A DNA stretch of 64,000 bases from contig NZ_RZHG01000007.1 of NCBI RefSeq assembly GCF_003989795.1, forward strand, positions 124,001-188,000. Direction: 5' to 3'. The position numbers and the translations under genes were made by a program. Each line of letters begins with the position of its first letter. The first letter of the stretch is position 1. A model generated the notes under the pieces. That model was not told the DNA's origin. It made no database searches and saw nothing but the letters and a program-made list of their open reading frames with translations. This document shows, piece after piece, positions 18,664 to 31,231 of this stretch. This DNA comes from Vreelandella andesensis (GTDB lineage Bacteria; Pseudomonadota; Gammaproteobacteria; Pseudomonadales; Halomonadaceae).

Positions 18664-20847
18664 CTAGCTTTCCCGCTGGCTGGCTTGAATTGCGGTGAGG
18701 GCGATGGTGTAAACGATATCGTCTACTAGCGCACCGCGGGAAAGATCATTCACTGGCTTGTTTAAACCCTGCAGCATCGGGCCAACGCTGACCACACGGG
18801 CACTACGCTGTACGGCTTTATAGGTTGTGTTGCCGGTGTTGAGATCAGGGAACACAAACACGGTCGCTTTGCCCGCGACAGGTGAATCCGGTGCTTTTTG
18901 TTTACCAACACTTTCAATGGCGGCGGCGTCGTATTGTAGCGGTCCATCAATAGCGAGATGTGGGGCACGCTCCTTGGCAATGCGAGTAGCTTCGCGCACT
19001 TTATCAACATCCGCACCGGTGCCAGAGTCGCCGGTGGAGTAGCTGATCATCGCCACCCGCGGTTCAATACCAAACGCTTCGGCGGAGCGTGCGCTTTGCA
19101 GGGCAATTTCGGCCAGGGTTTCTGCGTCTGGGTCAGTGTTAACGGCGCAATCGCCGTACACCACCACCTGTTCAGGCAGCAGCATAAAGAAGATCGAAGA
19201 CACCTGATTGTATTCAGGCGCCGTTTTGATCAACTGAAATGCTGGGCGCACGGTGTTCGCCGTGGTATGCACAGCGCCTGATACTAGGCCATCAACCTCA
19301 TCTAGCTGCAGCATCATAGTGCCCAGCACCACGTTGTCTTGCAGTTGGGCTTCGGCGGTTAATTCGTTAAGTTTGCCCCGGCGACGCTCTACCATTGGGC
19401 TGATATAGCGGGCTCGGGTGCTTTCAGGGTCAATAATCGTTAGCGTATCGGGTAGCGTCAGACCGCGATGACGGGCAACGTTTTCGATGTCCTCACGTTT
19501 GCCGAGCAGCACGCAGTCGGCAATTCCTCGCCGCTGACAAACAATCGCGGCTTCAATGGTGCGTGGCTCATCGCCTTCAGGCAGCACAATGCGCTTCTTA
19601 GCCTGCTGAGCAACTTTGACAAGTTGGTGGCGAAATGCGGATGGCGATAGGCGATGAATGTAGCCAAGGTTGAGTTTGGCTTTAAGCCACTCTAAATCCA
19701 TGTGGGCAGCCACAAAGCGTGCCACCTGTTCGGCTCTTTCGAAATCATCCATGGGGATTTCACGGCTGAGCTGGCTGAGATTCTGAGCGGTGGTCAGGCT
19801 GTCAGTTTCCACTACCAGTACCGGAAGACCCGTTTTAAGAGCCGGCCGGCACATTTCAATCATGTTGTCGTTTGGCAGGAAGCCATTGGTCAGCAAGATA
19901 CCTGCTAGCTGAGTGCCATTCATGGTGGCCAACGCCGATGCCAAAACAACATCATCACGGTCACCCGAGGCGACGACCAAGCTACCCGGTTTGAAAATAT
20001 GCAGCGCATTGGCGGCACTTCGTGCGCATAGGCTGGTGGACAGCACGCGGCGGGTGGCGGCTTCCCCTTCATTGAGCATCTTGGCATTCAGCGCTCGCGC
20101 CACATCTAACGTGCGCGGTGCGCTCAAGGTATTGCTGTAAGGTACCACGCCAATCAGATGAAAACGGTCTGTTGCTAGCGCTGGAGAAAAGCGGCGCAGT
20201 TCATTCAGTACTGGCTCTTCAAGGTGTGGCTTAATTGTACCTGGGGCCGCAGAAAGGTCGTCTTCCTGTCCATAAGGCAGGTTCTTCATGCGCATTAAAA
20301 TACCACCCAGGGTACGGCTGGAGCTAACGCCGCCAAAGCTTCTGGCATGCATGTCCAGTTCTTCGGCAAGCCGCTGCGGCTCGTTTAAATCGCCGGTGCC
20401 CACCAGAATAATTCGCGCGTTAAGGGCATCTGCCAACTGGGCGTTGGTTTGGGTGGCGTAGGTGGTGTGTTGGGTGGGAACAACGCCTTCTACCACTACT
20501 AAGTCTAGCGCGCTGCCGTCCCGATGGGCTTGCTGAGTGACCTGTTCAAAAAGCTCAATGACATTTTCCATTAGCTCATCGGTTTGATTATCGCGCAGTA
20601 AGCGTTCAAGTCTCGTTTGGGAAATGGGTGACGGTGGGCGTTGATTCAGCGTGCGCGACACCAGCGCGGTTGAACGGTCAAGCCCTGGGCCGTTCAGCTC
20701 ATTTTGCATAAATGGCTTCAAAAAACCGGCTTTTAGACCGATGGTATCCAGTGCTTGAATTAACCCCAGGCAAGCGGAGGTTAGCCCAGCGCCCATGCTG
20801 GTGGGTACCAGTAAAATGGCTTGAGGCTGCTCGGCAGAGCTGTTCAT
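18664..20847 (-). CDS. pta: phosphate acetyltransferase, long form
   Basis: 727 residues in the order N-terminal P-loop-like BioD/CobB domain (about 10-210), DRTGG regulatory domain (about 225-335), and catalytic PTA_PTB domain (about 395-720, opening with [23 protein letters not shown] near the active site). It interconverts acetyl-CoA and acetyl phosphate. It overlaps ackA by four bases (ATGA), so the two are coupled as ackA-pta, the reverse of nothing unusual for gammaproteobacteria. The long form is typically sensitive to NADH or pyruvate. Confidence 0.96.
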   Translation of the reverse strand: MNSSAEQPQAILLVPTSMGAGLTSACLGLIQALDTIGLKAGFLKPFMQNELNGPGLDRSTALVSRTLNQRPPSPISQTRLERLLRDNQTDELMENVIELFEQVTQQAHRDGSALDLVVVEGVVPTQHTTYATQTNAQLADALNARIILVGTGDLNEPQRLAEELDMHARSFGGVSSSRTLGGILMRMKNLPYGQEDDLSAAPGTIKPHLEEPVLNELRRFSPALATDRFHLIGVVPYSNTLSAPRTLDVARALNAKMLNEGEAATRRVLSTSLCARSAANALHIFKPGSLVVASGDRDDVVLASALATMNGTQLAGILLTNGFLPNDNMIEMCRPALKTGLPVLVVETDSLTTAQNLSQLSREIPMDDFERAEQVARFVAAHMDLEWLKAKLNLGYIHRLSPSAFRHQLVKVAQQAKKRIVLPEGDEPRTIEAAIVCQRRGIADCVLLGKREDIENVARHRGLTLPDTLTIIDPESTRARYISPMVERRRGKLNELTAEAQLQDNVVLGTMMLQLDEVDGLVSGAVHTTANTVRPAFQLIKTAPEYNQVSSIFFMLLPEQVVVYGDCAVNTDPDAETLAEIALQSARSAEAFGIEPRVAMISYSTGDSGTGADVDKVREATRIAKERAPHLAIDGPLQYDAAAIESVGKQKAPDSPVAGKATVFVFPDLNTGNTTYKAVQRSARVVSVGPMLQGLNKPVNDLSRGALVDDIVYTIALTAIQASQRES

Positions 20848-22028
20848 TTAGATGTCTCCACGCAGTGGCGGGTTTCCATGGCGATACGGCCCTCTTCATC
20901 AGTAGGAATTACCCACACTTCGGGACCAGTGTGGTCAGCGTTGTCCAGCGTGCCTTCTTTACCGCGAATAGTGGCTTCGTTAGCCATTTCATCTAAGCTG
21001 AAACCAAAATGGGGCAATAGCGCCAATACGTTACGGCGAACGAACGGTGAGTTCTCGCCAATGCCACCGGTAAACACGACGCCATCCAGTTGAGGTAAAG
21101 CACAAGAGAGGGCGGCCAGCGATTTAGCAACTCGGTAGCAGAATACCTCCAGTGCGAGTTTGGCATCTTGATGGCCAGCCAGTGCTTGGTCTTCTATTTC
21201 ACGCATATCATTGGTCAGCCCAGAAAGGCCTAACAAACCACTCTGTTTGTTGAGCACGTTGTCGATCTCTTCCAGCGACCAGCCAAGCTGACGGTGAAGA
21301 TGAGCATGCAAGCCAGGGTCAACATCACCGCTGCGGGTTCCCATCACTAACCCTTCCAGCGGCGTAAGGCCCATGCTGGTATCCAGGCTTTGGTTGTTCC
21401 ATATGGCGCTGGTAGAGCAACCATTGCCCAGGTGAGCGGTTAGCCAGCCACCTGCGCCACGGCTGCTGAGTTCGCTGGCGCGCTGGCTGACATACGCGTG
21501 GCTAGTGCCATGGAAACCGTATCGACGGATGCCATGCTCGCTATACAGCGCTTCCGGTAGGGCATAACGGTAGGCGCGTGGCGGTAGTGTTTGGTGGAAA
21601 GCGGTATCAAATACCGCTACCTGGGGCAGGTCTGGAAAAACGCGTCGAGTGGCAGCAATGCCCGCTAAGTTAGCCGGGTTATGCAGCGGCGCGAGTGTTG
21701 CCGTCGTTTCAATGGCGGCAATTACGCTATCGTCAATCATGGCTGCCTGAGTGAAGCGCTCACCGCCGTGAACAATACGGTGCCCAACCGCGCCGGGTAC
21801 TCGACCTTCCAGGCGCTTTAGAATAGCGCTTAGCGCTTCAGCGTGATCAGCATTAGGCAGCGGTTGGGTAAAACCTTCGCCCGCACTGTTCTTACCTTTC
21901 AATCGTGCCTCGCCACTGCCTAAACGCTCTGCTAGACCGGCTAAGCGCGGTGCCTTAGGGTCTGAATCAATCAACGCATATTTAATAGAAGAAGAGCCGC
22001 AGTTAATGACCAGCACCGGTGTATTCAT
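20844..22028 (-). CDS. ackA: acetate kinase
   Basis: 394 residues of the acetokinase family. The signatures [15 protein letters not shown] (N-terminal) and [13 protein letters not shown], plus [11 protein letters not shown] late in the protein, are intact. It transfers phosphate between ATP/acetate and ADP/acetyl phosphate. First gene of the ackA-pta unit; together they assimilate or excrete acetate and set the acetyl-phosphate pool. Confidence 0.97.
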   Translation of the reverse strand: MNTPVLVINCGSSSIKYALIDSDPKAPRLAGLAERLGSGEARLKGKNSAGEGFTQPLPNADHAEALSAILKRLEGRVPGAVGHRIVHGGERFTQAAMIDDSVIAAIETTATLAPLHNPANLAGIAATRRVFPDLPQVAVFDTAFHQTLPPRAYRYALPEALYSEHGIRRYGFHGTSHAYVSQRASELSSRGAGGWLTAHLGNGCSTSAIWNNQSLDTSMGLTPLEGLVMGTRSGDVDPGLHAHLHRQLGWSLEEIDNVLNKQSGLLGLSGLTNDMREIEDQALAGHQDAKLALEVFCYRVAKSLAALSCALPQLDGVVFTGGIGENSPFVRRNVLALLPHFGFSLDEMANEATIRGKEGTLDNADHTGPEVWVIPTDEEGRIAMETRHCVETSK

Positions 22029-22179
22029 AACAACCTTTGTAAAGTAGTTAGCATAAAATAAGGGTAGACCTTAGTTTAACATGCTGCACTGCAAGATATT
22101 AGCGCAGTATTCGTTAGCCTTCGCCATAAAATGTCGTCATTCTGGTTGTTACTCTACTTATCGCGAGCCTTTTTTTTCT

Positions 22180-23100
22180 ATGTCTACTACGTCGTTACCC
22201 ACGTTATTGCCTCGCCATCTAGCCATTTTGCTGATGATGTCGGTGGCCACCATGTTTGCAGCTAACCATGTGTCCGCGCGTCTGGCGTTTGATAACGGCA
22301 CTGGTTTGCTGCTTGCGGTGCTGATGCGCTCCGGGGTGGCATGTTTGATTTTGCTGACGCTAGTAGTGGTTCAGAAAAAGCGACTTTGGTTGCCGCCCGG
22401 CACATGGCCGTGGCAGTTGGCGGTGGGGCTTCTGATTGCCATTCAAAGCGTGAGCCTTTATTCAGCGGTTGCACGCTTGCCAGTGGTTATTGCGCTGCTG
22501 CTGGTCAACACCTTTCCCATTCAATTAGCGCTGTTAAGTTGGGTGCTGGGCGGTCCTAGGCCTTCGCTGCGCAGCTGCCTGATTATGGGCACTATTTTGA
22601 TTGGTCTGTTAGTGGTGCTCGATATACCGAGTTGGTTCGCGGATGCCAATGCTATGGGGCCTGAGTGGGTAGTCGGTATTGGGTTTGGGTTAAGTGCTGC
22701 CTTTGCGTTTGCTTGCGCGCTGTGGGTCACCGAGCACCGTTTAGCCGGGGTGGGCAGCACGTTACGCAGCCTGCTGACCATGCAAACTGTCTTTATTGTC
22801 ATGATGATTGGTGGGTTGCTCGGTGCGGTACCCGGCGGCATGAGTTTGCCGGATAACAGCGCCGGCTGGATTGGGCTGTCGCTGTTGGCCTTGCTATATG
22901 GCAGCGCTTTTTCCTTACTGTTTATTTTTGTGCCGCGCCTGGATATGGCCCGTAACGCCCCGGTTATGAACTTCGAGCCGGTAGCGTCCTTGTTGCTCGG
23001 TTATATCGTGTTAGGTCAGATGCTAAGCCCAAGCCAATTGGTTGGTGGGGCAGTGGTCGTTGGCGGCATTGTGGTGCTTAGCCTTTCTAAAGGTCGGTAA
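22180..23100 (+). CDS. EamA/DMT-superfamily transporter
   Basis: About 306 residues with ten membrane helices in two EamA halves (about 10-140 and 160-300). ANHVSARLAFDNGTGLLLAV is a typical first-half motif, and FEPVASLLLGYIVLGQ matches the second. It exports or imports a small metabolite that sequence alone does not identify. The ATG at 22180 is preferred; the 33 residues before it in frame are hydrophilic and Cys-rich and look untranslated. Monocistronic. Confidence 0.88.
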   Translation: MSTTSLPTLLPRHLAILLMMSVATMFAANHVSARLAFDNGTGLLLAVLMRSGVACLILLTLVVVQKKRLWLPPGTWPWQLAVGLLIAIQSVSLYSAVARLPVVIALLLVNTFPIQLALLSWVLGGPRPSLRSCLIMGTILIGLLVVLDIPSWFADANAMGPEWVVGIGFGLSAAFAFACALWVTEHRLAGVGSTLRSLLTMQTVFIVMMIGGLLGAVPGGMSLPDNSAGWIGLSLLALLYGSAFSLLFIFVPRLDMARNAPVMNFEPVASLLLGYIVLGQMLSPSQLVGGAVVVGGIVVLSLSKGR

Positions 23101-23505
23101 GCAAGAGAGAAAAAAAGAAATTACACGCAAGTTGGGTCGGAAAATTGCGTTTTTTACAGAGGTGAGCCCTCACCGAAATGTGCCAGGGCATAGACATTAA
23201 TTTGTACTGGTATACCCGTTTGGTTACCGCCACATAGCGAAGCCCCTATCACGCATTGACGTAGTAGGGGCTTTTTATATGTGCTCGTTGTTGAAAAATA
23301 GTGAATATTTGTCGTTCGATAGGTGGCGGTTTTCTCTTCGCTGAAGGTAGTGGGTTGCATTGGCCCGCATGCCTGAGGATGAGCATATCTTTTCAGAGTT
23401 TGGGCCAAATGCTGCGCTTGCGAAGCTGATAGTGTTAATAATTAATAACTATTACTACAGGTAGCCAGCGAACAACCTCATAACGCTCTACAAAGGGAAA
23501 CTACC
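23101..23505. other. 405-bp intergenic region before the TRAP genes
   Basis: No convincing gene. It contains a short GGTGAgcccTCACC hairpin near 23160, a rho-independent terminator at 23240-23276 and an AT-rich stretch near 23435-23455 that could hold the dctP promoter. The terminator is about 140 bases beyond the EamA stop, so the interval could also encode a small RNA of roughly 100-150 bases ending there. An open frame on the minus strand (23154-23408) lacks any protein-like features. Confidence 0.5.
23240..23276 (+). terminator. rho-independent terminator
   Basis: AAGCCCCTA pairs with TAGGGGCTT (loop of about 17 bases that can pair further internally), followed by TTTA on the + strand only. 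It ends the EamA transcript or a small RNA. Confidence 0.8.
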
Positions 23506-24558
23506 ATGTATAACATTAGTAAAATTGCCTTGGCAGTAGGACTTAGTGCTGGCCTTGCAACAACTGCAAGTGCCGCTGAAATTGATTGGCGTATGGCAAC
23601 ACCATGGAGCGGTGGCCCGTGGCTTGAGCGCGATGCGCAGATGTTTGCAGACCGCGTTGCCGAGCTGACAAACGGAAAGATCGCAATCGAAGTCTATCCT
23701 GGCGGCACGCTAGGCAGTGCACTGCGTGTTACCAACACCGTGAAATCGGGCGTTGCTCAGGTAAGCCATAACTATATTAACTATGACTATGGCACCGACC
23801 CGACCACCGCTCTGTTAGCTGGCCACTCCAGCGGTCTAACGCCTGAAGAGTTCATGCTGTGGATGTACGAAGGTGGTGGTGCTGACCTTTACGAAGAGTA
23901 TCGTCTTGAAGTGTTTGATGTCGTCGCGTTCCCGTGTGCCATTCTCGGCACCGAAATTTTCCTTCACTCAAATAAGCCTGTCAGAACGCTTGAAGATTTT
24001 CAGGGGCTGCGCCTGCGTACTTCCGGCGCATGGGCTGAAATTGCGTCTCGCTTAGGTGCTTCTACGGTTGTTATGGCAGGTAGTGATATCTACAGCGCCC
24101 TTGAACGTGGCGTGATTGATGCTGCCGAGTGGGGAAGCCCTGAAATGAACCGTCCAACAGGGTTCCAGGAAGTCGCGCAGTACGTTATTACGCCTGGCGT
24201 GCACCAATCGGGTGGCTTTCTTGAGTGTCAGGTCAATAGCGACACCTGGGAAGAGCTAAGCGAAAATGACCAGAGCATGCTGCGCCTTGCTGGTAAATTG
24301 TCGGTTTTCGATACATGGCTTGCTAGCTCTTATGCTGACCTGGAAGCCTATCAAGAGCTAGTTGATGGTCCTAATGAGATTGTCGAGTTAGACCAGTCTT
24401 TCATCGATGCTATCTATGAAGAAACGACCAAGTGGGAAGATGAATACGCCGCTGAAAACGAGTGGTTTGCCCGTGTTCTTGAATCTCAGCGCTCCTTTAA
24501 GAATGGCATGAACAGCTGGTCGGAATATCGTCTGCCGATCGGTGTTATGGGCCGCTAG
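23506..24558 (+). CDS. dctP: TRAP transporter solute-binding protein (DctP family)
   Basis: 350 residues with a signal peptide ending at ASAAEI (about residue 24). The mature protein opens with WRMATPWSGGPWLERDAQMF, typical of the TakP-like branch of DctP proteins. LRLRTSGAWAEI carries the conserved ligand-carboxylate Arg. Such proteins bind carboxylates in the periplasm. The WSGG-type N-terminus is like alpha-keto-acid or related binders, but this is a family-level guess. It is followed by a hairpin and then dctQ-dctM. Confidence 0.93.
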   Translation: MYNISKIALAVGLSAGLATTASAAEIDWRMATPWSGGPWLERDAQMFADRVAELTNGKIAIEVYPGGTLGSALRVTNTVKSGVAQVSHNYINYDYGTDPTTALLAGHSSGLTPEEFMLWMYEGGGADLYEEYRLEVFDVVAFPCAILGTEIFLHSNKPVRTLEDFQGLRLRTSGAWAEIASRLGASTVVMAGSDIYSALERGVIDAAEWGSPEMNRPTGFQEVAQYVITPGVHQSGGFLECQVNSDTWEELSENDQSMLRLAGKLSVFDTWLASSYADLEAYQELVDGPNEIVELDQSFIDAIYEETTKWEDEYAAENEWFARVLESQRSFKNGMNSWSEYRLPIGVMGR

Positions 24559-24578
24559 CATTTTTTGAGTAAATGATC

Positions 24579-24605
24579 AGAGAGGCCTTCGCGGGCCTCT
24601 CTTTT
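24579..24605 (+). terminator. intercistronic hairpin between dctP and dctQ
   Basis: AGAGAGGCC pairs perfectly with GGCCTCTCT (24579-24587 and 24594-24602), with a six-base loop and TTTT immediately after. It probably stops or stabilises most transcripts after dctP, so that the binding protein is made in excess over the membrane subunits. Confidence 0.85.
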
Positions 24606-24653
24606 GTTGGCGTCTGCTTCCTGTTCCCCCTCCCTATACGCAGAGATCCCGTC

Positions 24654-25169
24654 ATGAAACTAATCCGATCCATAGAAGCGCTGACCCGCTTTGCTGGCTG
24701 GTTGGGCGCTCTTCTTGTACTGCCTTTAATTGGCGCATTGATCATTGAAGTGCTGAGCCGGTACGTGGCAGGCCGCCCTACGTTATGGGCGTTTGAAGTC
24801 AGTTACATGGTCATGGGAGCGATGTTTATGCTGGGTATGGCCAATGCCTTGCGCATAGGCCAACACGTCAGTGTGGACATTGTCTCTCTACAGCTGAGCA
24901 AACGCGCAAATGCCGCCATACGGGCAATTGGCTATGTGCTTTTCCTGCCGGTGTTGGTATGGCTGGTATGGGAGCTTTCTAAATACGCACTCTCTGCTTT
25001 TGAAACCAATGAGCGTTCAGGACGTTCCGCCTGGAACCCAGTGGTATGGCCAATTTTCACGGTATGGTTTGTTGGTTTTGCGCTGTTGGCACTTCAAGTG
25101 TTCGCTGAGTTACTGAAATCACTGTGTTTGTTAACCGGTAGACATCAATCTGAGGAGTCAGCCGAATGA
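24654..25169 (+). CDS. dctQ: TRAP transporter small membrane subunit (DctQ)
   Basis: About 171 residues with four membrane helices. The family motif around EVLSRYVAGRPTLWAFEVSY is present. It pairs with DctM in the Na+-driven TRAP permease. The ATG at 24654 is chosen: the longer in-frame start at 24573 would translate the terminator hairpin and adds no family sequence. It overlaps dctM by four bases (ATGA). Confidence 0.92.
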   Translation: MKLIRSIEALTRFAGWLGALLVLPLIGALIIEVLSRYVAGRPTLWAFEVSYMVMGAMFMLGMANALRIGQHVSVDIVSLQLSKRANAAIRAIGYVLFLPVLVWLVWELSKYALSAFETNERSGRSAWNPVVWPIFTVWFVGFALLALQVFAELLKSLCLLTGRHQSEESAE

Positions 25170-26494
25170 GTAGCTATCTTGCGTTGCTGATGTTCCCTGC
25201 CTTGATGACGTTAATCATTGCTGGTTTTCCAATCGCTTTCTCGATGATTCTAGTGGCAACCGGCTTCGGCATCATTCAGTTTGGCGATGTTGCGGCTTAT
25301 CAGCTGTTGACCAAGATTGAAGACACGGCATCTAATTCAATTCTTGCAGCAGTACCGCTATTTATCTTTATGGGCGCAATGCTAGAGCGTTCAGGCATTG
25401 CCGAGCGGTTGTTTGAAGCGATTCATATGTGGACGCGCCGCCTGCCCGGCGGGCTAGGTATCGGTGCCATTATTTTAGGCACCCTGTTTGCTGCTTCCAG
25501 TGGCGTTGTTGGTGCCACAGAAGCGGTGATTGGTATGCTGGCCATTCCCGTTATGCTCAAACATCAATACAGTAAGAGCCTGATGTCAGGAACAATTTGC
25601 GCCAGTGGTTCGCTGGGCACTGCAATACCGCCTTCTATTACCGTGGTAATACTTGGACCTGTCGCAGGGGTATCGGTGGGATCACTGTTTAGTGGTTTGC
25701 TGATCCCCGGGATCTTAATGGCTTTTATGTTTATGGCCTATATCATCGGGGTTGCGTACTTCAAGCCAGAAATGGCGCCACGCATCCAAGAGCAGGAACC
25801 GGACATTGCGCTAGGTAAAAAAATACGTATTACGCTAGTCGCGTTAGTGCCGACCATGCTGCTGATTTTTACCGTGCTAGGCACCATTCTGATGGGCATG
25901 GCAACGCCCACCGAAGCTGCGGCGTGTGGTGCGTTAGGCGCGATTATTCTGGCGGCTGCCTATCGGAACTTGAGCGTGCCGGTATTGTGGAGTTCTGCGG
26001 TTAAGACCGTGAGTATTTCAGCCATGATTCTGCTGATTGTGATGGGCGGCAGTATGTTTGCTGGGGTGTTTTTTGCCTCAGGCGGAATGGCGACGGTTCA
26101 GGCATTGCTGATGGACACAGGCTTTAGCCCTTGGATGATTTTAGGCCTGATCCTGCTGATTGCGTTTATCGCAGGGTTCGTGCTGGATTTGATTTCGGTG
26201 GTACTTATCATTATCCCTGTGGCCATGCCTATTGTAAGGATGCTGGGCTTTGATGAGATCTGGTTCTGTGTCGCATTCTTGGTGGTGCTGCAAACTAGCT
26301 ATCTGACACCACCCTTAGCGCCTGCTATTTTCTACCTCCGAGCGATTACCCCGCCTGAAGTGACGCTGAAGCATATGTATAAAGGCGTTGTGCCTTTTAT
26401 CCTGGCTCAGCTTGTCGTGTTGGCCTTGGTGTTATCGTTTCCAGAAATTGCGCTTTGGTTACCCGATGTTATGGGTGGGCCTTCCTGGCGTTAG
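25166..26494 (+). CDS. dctM: TRAP transporter large membrane subunit (DctM)
   Basis: 442 residues with about twelve membrane helices of the DctM family. GGLGIGAIILGTLFAASSGV and the repeated GTAIPPSI / YLTPPLAPAIF segments are family hallmarks of the two Na+/substrate-binding regions. It forms the transport channel with DctQ, driven by the Na+ gradient. Last gene of dctPQM. Confidence 0.95.
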   Translation: MSSYLALLMFPALMTLIIAGFPIAFSMILVATGFGIIQFGDVAAYQLLTKIEDTASNSILAAVPLFIFMGAMLERSGIAERLFEAIHMWTRRLPGGLGIGAIILGTLFAASSGVVGATEAVIGMLAIPVMLKHQYSKSLMSGTICASGSLGTAIPPSITVVILGPVAGVSVGSLFSGLLIPGILMAFMFMAYIIGVAYFKPEMAPRIQEQEPDIALGKKIRITLVALVPTMLLIFTVLGTILMGMATPTEAAACGALGAIILAAAYRNLSVPVLWSSAVKTVSISAMILLIVMGGSMFAGVFFASGGMATVQALLMDTGFSPWMILGLILLIAFIAGFVLDLISVVLIIIPVAMPIVRMLGFDEIWFCVAFLVVLQTSYLTPPLAPAIFYLRAITPPEVTLKHMYKGVVPFILAQLVVLALVLSFPEIALWLPDVMGGPSWR

Positions 26495-26680
26495 AGGGCA
26501 TCTTATTGGTAAAGGCGTGTTTGCACCGCTTGCTGAATTATTGGGTGCTAACGCGTCTACCTGAAAGTAATTGAGGTAACTTTTCCAGCAAAGGCTACGC
26601 TAATAAAGGAGTCGCCTTTCGAAGTCATTATTCACTTAGTGAGCGACATTATCCCCACTAACGGATTAGAGGTGTTCGTC

Positions 26681-26863
26681 ATGGCAAGCGGCAAAGAAGA
26701 TAAAGCAAAAGGTAGTGCTAATAAAGTCGCCGGAAAAGCAAAGGAAATGGCAGGTAAAGTAACGGGAAGTGGCAAAACAGAAGCCAAAGGAAAAGCCCAG
26801 CAAGTAAAAGGCGAACTGCAAAAGGGCAAAGGTGACTTCAAGGAGAAGACTAAGAAAAAGTAA
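26681..26863 (+). CDS. CsbD-family stress protein
   Basis: 60 residues, almost all Lys, Gly, Ala, Glu and Gln, with the repeating KGxAxKxAGKAKExxGKV pattern of CsbD proteins. These are small, disordered and stress-induced; their molecular role is not settled. The ATG at 26681 follows AGAGGTG; an in-frame GTG at 26639 would add 14 residues unlike the family. Monocistronic, with a hairpin after the stop. Confidence 0.92.
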   Translation: MASGKEDKAKGSANKVAGKAKEMAGKVTGSGKTEAKGKAQQVKGELQKGKGDFKEKTKKK

Positions 26864-26884
26864 TATTTTACGCTTTTCTCATAT

Positions 26885-26915
26885 CAACAACCGGAACCCA
26901 GGGTTCCGGTTGTTG
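26885..26915 (+). terminator. strong hairpin after csbD
   Basis: Fifteen-base perfect arms (CAACAACCGGAACCC and its complement) around a single central A. The stem is long but there is no U-tract, so it may act as a transcript-stabilising end rather than a classic terminator. Confidence 0.7.
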
Positions 26916-27043
26916 AGCGTAAAAGAAGGGGCGCTATGTGGTTTCTTATGGCGATACAAAGGATGACATAGCTCACTATTACTGGCTGTTTGCTGTTGCT
27001 TAATGATCATGTGCCATGACTAACCTCACTGAGGACGTGTTCC

Positions 27044-28123
27044 ATGCCTACCATGATGAAAGCTGCCATTTTTGTCGAGCCTGGTCGTATTGAAATTGAC
27101 GACAAACCCATTCCCGAGATCGGTCCCAACGATGCGTTGATGCGCGTGACCACCACCACCATATGTGGTACCGATATTCATATCCTTAAAGGTGAATACC
27201 CGGTTGAGCGCGGCTTAACCATCGGCCATGAGCCGGTGGGTGTGATTGAAAAGCTGGGTGCCAACGTAAAAGGGTACCAAGAAGGCCAGCGAGTCATCGC
27301 TGGAGCAATTTGTCCGAGTTTTACCTCTTACGCCTGCCAAGATGGCTGCTCCTCGCAAGATGGTGGCCACCATAGCCATGGGTACAAACCGATGGGTGGC
27401 TGGCGCTTTGGCAACACCATCGACGGTGCCCAAGCCGAGTACCTTTTGGTGCCCGATGCCGAAGCAAACCTCTCGCCTGTCCCCGACGGCCTGACTGACG
27501 AACAGGTACTGATGTGCCCCGATATTATGTCAACTGGTTTTGCCGGTGCCGAAAAAGCGGGTATTAAAATTGGTGACATCGTGGTGGTATTCGCGCAAGG
27601 CCCGATTGGGCTGTGTGCCACGGCGGGGGCACGGTTACGCGGAGCGGGCATGATCATCGCTGTCGACGGTGTCGATGAGCGTTTAGCAATGGCCAAGCAG
27701 ATGGGTGCTGACGTAACGGTGGATTTCCGCAAAGTAGATGTCGTCGAAGAAATTCTTAAACTCACGGGTGGGCGCGGTGTTGATGTGGCGATTGAAGCAC
27801 TCGGCCTGCAGCAAACCTTTGAATCTGCCTTGCGGGTGCTAAAACCCGGCGGCACGCTATCAAGCCTTGGCGTTTACTCCGAAGACCTGACAATACCGCT
27901 GGGTGCTTTCTGTGCCGGCCTTGGCGACCACAAAATCATCACGTCACTTTGCCCTGGCGGCAAAGAGCGCATGCGCAGACTGATGAGCATTATTGCCGCA
28001 GGGCGATTAGATCTTGGCCCCATGGTGACCCACCGCTACGCCCTGGAAAATATTGTTGATGCTTATGATCTGTTCTCCCATCAGCGCGACGGCGTGTTGA
28101 AAATAGCCCTTGAGGTCTCGTAA
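27044..28123 (+). CDS. zinc-dependent alcohol dehydrogenase (MDR superfamily)
   Basis: 359 residues with a catalytic GroES-like domain and a Rossmann domain. TTICGTDIHIL carries the catalytic zinc Cys and GHEPVGVIEKLG the His-Glu. QGPIGLCATAGARLRGAG is the coenzyme loop, and an acidic IAVDGVDERL indicates NAD preference. The structural-zinc lobe is atypical: the usual four-cysteine array is reduced to C-x8-C-x3-C (CPSFTSYACQDGC). This resembles the branch of secondary and isopropanol-type alcohol dehydrogenases. Substrate not known; monocistronic. Confidence 0.88.
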   Translation: MPTMMKAAIFVEPGRIEIDDKPIPEIGPNDALMRVTTTTICGTDIHILKGEYPVERGLTIGHEPVGVIEKLGANVKGYQEGQRVIAGAICPSFTSYACQDGCSSQDGGHHSHGYKPMGGWRFGNTIDGAQAEYLLVPDAEANLSPVPDGLTDEQVLMCPDIMSTGFAGAEKAGIKIGDIVVVFAQGPIGLCATAGARLRGAGMIIAVDGVDERLAMAKQMGADVTVDFRKVDVVEEILKLTGGRGVDVAIEALGLQQTFESALRVLKPGGTLSSLGVYSEDLTIPLGAFCAGLGDHKIITSLCPGGKERMRRLMSIIAAGRLDLGPMVTHRYALENIVDAYDLFSHQRDGVLKIALEVS

Positions 28124-28179
28124 TTCTCCAGTAACACTCAAGGGCCATGTTAGACAGCGAGGCTGTTTAAGGAGACGTT

Positions 28180-30854
<2,675 letters not shown>

Positions 30855-30951
30855 GGTGCCTCCGGTAGTCGTGATCCGGAGGTAGGCGGAGATCGAGAAG
30901 ATGGCGCGGAAGGTGGCGTGCGATCGTGAGAGAGAGCTAGCCGGGGCCATC

Positions 30952-31100
30952 GCTTGATCCCTACGCCGGTACCCGCATTGCGAACTTATGTAAGCCGCAG
31001 CGCATTAGCCGGATCAGGTTCAGCGGGACCAACGCTTTGGCAGTATCAAGTTGATACGCCCTGCGCCATCTCAGCCGGATTCACCGGCACCCCGTCAAGC
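30952..31100 (-). promoter_or_regulatory. TPP riboswitch (THI element) with expanded P5 loop
   Basis: On the minus strand GGGGTGCC, a P3 stem GCCGG-TGAAT-CCGGC, CTGAGA, then GAACCTGATCCGG, CTAATGC and GGCGTAGGGA appear in thi-box order. The outermost P1 pairs GCTTGA (31095-31100) with TCAAGC (30952-30957). P5 (CCGG, 31009-31012 with 30966-30969) closes a 39-base loop instead of about six, with an internal stem-loop at 30979-30999. A second hairpin (GTATC/GATAC, 31043-31057) extends the P3 side. It precedes tenA by about 100 bases. Confidence 0.93.
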
Positions 31101-31231
31101 AATTAGTGAAAGCAGTCTAGGAGGAGGAGAGACGAGATGCAAGGGGCACGCGCAAGCACGCGAATTTTGGATATGCTGCCAAAATTGGCTTTGCCCTCAT
31201 GGGAATCAATGGGGTAGAGTCAAATTGGGTG

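Noticed and set aside
23154-23408. 84-residue minus-strand open frame in the intergenic region
   Set aside because: No protein-like composition, no clear ribosome site, and it runs over the terminator hairpin at 23240-23276.
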